The position numbers and the translations under genes were made by a program. Under the pieces are notes generated by a model. That model worked only from the letters and a program-made list of their open reading frames with translations. It made no database searches and had not been told where the DNA came from. From Sympetrum striolatum (lineage: Eukaryota; Arthropoda; Insecta; Odonata; Libellulidae): 64,000 nucleotides of DNA. Location of the stretch: contig OX388349.1 of assembly GCA_947579665.1 (NCBI GenBank), forward strand, positions 71,304,841 through 71,368,840, written 5' to 3'. Of this stretch, positions 61,497-64,000 are shown piece after piece (the stretch's first letter is position 1; each line of letters opens with the position of its first letter).

Positions 61497-64000
61497 TCCA
61501 AAAAGTGACATTTCTGCTAAGGGTTTCCAATGAAGCTGTTACTATTGAGTCTCACCTCACATCTAACCCTGTATAAGAGTGAGCCCAATATTTATCGGAA
61601 GAGCAAGGAGGCGGGGAGATCGAGAATGAAGAAAGAGGTAGGAAAGAATCACAAAAAAGAATTTTACGGGATCGCACAGGTTATACATCAAAAGACGAAA
61701 TGCTACCTTATATGTAATTTAATCAACTTCTAGGGTCAACAATTTAATTTTCATACCCTAGTTTATATTATAGAAGAAATGTTTACTCTTAGCGATTCCG
61801 AAAACTTTGTACGGAGATTCCAAAACAAACGTTAATACGGATAACAAAAACCCAAGCAGGGAACAAGATAAAAACTCATTAAAAACGAGAGGATAAAACA
61901 CAAACTTCTGCATACGATAAAACGCGCGTTATTAAATCACGAAAAAATATGGTAAAAAATACACCAGCGAAATTGAAAACATGCGATTCAAATATGCAAA
62001 CATTTTTTTCTGGAACACCATGAAAAGTCTAACAAAAGCTTAGCTGGGACGGACCTTGGCAGGCGAGGCCCACCAAGTCAAACAGTTATATGCAAAATAA
62101 TAAAATATTTACCACGGTCACTTTTTAAAAATTGAATAGTCGCACTCGAATATGGGAAGAATACTTCCTTATGAAAGGTAAACTGCGAAAGACACTTCAA
62201 AGGGACCAAAGACATGGCCGCTTTTTCTAGGATTAGGACTTTTCTACTAAAAGATAGAGAAGTCTCAGAGCGAATAATGCACGAAAGTCTGTAACAGTGA
62301 AAGGAGAAAGGAAGAGAAAAGATATTGCCAAAGGCGAGAGACTCCATCCATTGTTGCCCAGACTCTTTCTTCGAATGCTACCAAAACCCCCAAGATCTCT
62401 CTGAATTATCTCTAAACCCAATTTCTTTAGTATTTCTCCGGAAAGAGGTTTCAGCTCACAATAAGGTCCGCAAGGGGATTAAAAATCCGGACATCCACGC
62501 GATCACAACCGAAACGATCTTTATTTCCTTTATCGAGCTAAGAACTAGGATAGCACTGCGAAAATTCCCACGACGGAGTTACATGGCAAACAAGAAATAT
62601 CTTTTATAGAATTTTCTTTTCGTCGTAGAATGTTGGTTCGAAGATACAACATACAAATAAAAGTATTTTCCAAAACGCACGATGCTTTACATTACGCTTC
62701 AAACAATACTTGCTAAACGAAACAAAACAGGAGTAAAAACTATTTTGAGTTAATATTTTAGGAGTCGATATACTTTAATTTCGATAGATTCATAAGAAAG
62801 AGGGGTATATGATTCTTTTCTTCAAGGGCTTTACAAAAATAACTATCGAATCCATTCTGCAAAGAGCCGCAGTGCTATTTTAAAACCAATAAAAATAATA
62901 GAAAATGATCCTTTGACTCTTATTACATCTTTCTTTGCAACTTTTCTATGTTACTTCACAATAATTTAGTTTATTCTTATACTCATGGCTGTTGTATTTA
63001 TCAATTCAAAAAATAATAGGAAATACATGCAACAGTACTAATCTTGCTGAGTAGATTATAGGAAAATCAATTTTATGCATGTTATGCTTATAAAAAAGAC
63101 TTCGACATGATTAATTGTTAACTAATTATTCTTTGAAATGTATTGGACCTAAGTTAAAAGTAACTCAACCTACACGACAAACAAGCGTTTCAATATATAA
63201 ATAGATTTTCATTACTGACAAAACAGCGAAGAAAGAATCAGAGTCACAAATACTTAGGATATTCCAAGAAGTTAACTTAGCAGAGACAGCGTATTTTACA
63301 TCGCAGTTACAATTTACGCTTTTAAAACTGAATGATGATGCCCTAAGACATACGAAAACAATCAAACAGAGACTGCCTGAGAAAGTGTACCAAAATAGCC
63401 CTTCAGATAAATAACTGAAAGGATACGATTCAGATAATGTGAAGCAAGCATAATTCATCAGGTACTGAATACGAAGTACAATTATAATACTAAATTCTTT
63501 ACAATCAAATTTCAAAGCAGCATTTCAGAAAATGTTTAAATTTAAAAACAAAACTTTATTCATAAGTAAAAGGCATGTTTGACTGATGAAACATGTCACC
63601 CTGAACGCAGACTGGAATTGTTTTGCTTGGGTTTCCAGGGAAACGGAGAAGCAAAAACTTTGATTTCCTCTATGGACACGATATTGCCAGCTGTCTCCAC
63701 ACTGCAGATGGCGGACGGTCAGACTAATTCTAGATTCTAAATTCAAAAGCGCCCCTTTCATCTTTTTTTGGGATCAAACGGTACGTTAGCAGAGTGTGGA
63801 TTAATTATTCAGTCGCGAGATTTAAAAAGATTTTATGATTGCGGTTGAGTTCCTAGAATAAGTCTTTGCTGCTAGAAGGTCTTCTAATTAAAATGTTAAC
63901 GAATTAATAATAATAGAATGAATGCAAAACGATTATAATCTTAGAATAAAAGTCCAAAAGGCAATTAACGCTTAACAACTGTGTAACTAGCTGATTACGT
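61497..64000. other. Non-coding DNA to the window end
   Basis: AT-rich. No exon, RNA gene or repeat recognised; the short frames on both strands lack family motifs. Confidence 0.5.

Overview
This is a 64 kb stretch of AT-rich (roughly two-thirds A+T by eye) eukaryotic nuclear DNA from an animal, most probably an arthropod and plausibly an insect with a large, repeat-laden genome. The reasons are the absence of bacterial gene density, ribosome binding sites or operons; long gene-free tracts; tRNA-derived SINEs; short DNA transposons of hAT-like and Tc1/mariner/pogo-like type; and two non-LTR retrotransposons of kinds common in arthropods. The species assignment is inference. I recognise no host protein-coding exon. 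Every recognisable coding stretch belongs to a decayed retrotransposon, and the other open frames are short, unsupported and not listed as genes.

Layout. 0.59-0.66 kb: a hairpin terminus of a small dispersed family (other copies near 27.1 and 61.4 kb). 2.7-5.04 kb: a 5'-truncated but well-preserved LINE with endonuclease and reverse-transcriptase remains, a palindromic 3' end, an ATG-type tail and perfect 11-bp target-site duplications. 6.1-6.3 kb: the 3' tail of a second LINE family, also seen near 33.4, 35.5 and 61.1 kb. 11.4-11.6 kb: nested inverted repeats. 15.47-15.79 kb: a hAT-like MITE with an 8-bp target duplication. 21.99-22.17 kb: a 180-bp near-palindromic MITE, with a relative at 54.2 kb. 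24.4-24.9 kb: a dispersed copy of a tRNA-like repeat family. 28.4-28.6 kb: a complete tRNA-derived SINE with perfect 11-bp target duplications; an older copy lies at 45.8 kb. 35.5-37.3 kb: a frameshifted CR1/L2-like LINE on the minus strand. 41.4 kb: a tRNA-like sequence lacking a D arm. 52.65-53.86 kb: a tandem array. 56.9-57.05 kb: a pogo/Tigger-like MITE. 59.7 kb: a perfect 18-bp-stem hairpin.

The most unusual feature is the 52.65-53.86 kb array. It is built of about 167-bp monomers in an alternating A/B pattern with an exact 334-bp period, and every monomer carries a tRNA T-arm/B-box motif (GGTTCGAT-type) at the same phase. The same A/B family recurs inverted at 24.5-24.9 kb with the same 167-173 bp spacing. 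T-arm stem bases differ between units but the pairing is retained in several. This does not look like an ordinary satellite or an ordinary SINE. The second notable pattern is that LINE 3' tails and hairpin termini keep their stems while the sequence changes. No pathway or operon logic applies here; the window reads as intergenic or intronic DNA shaped by transposable elements.
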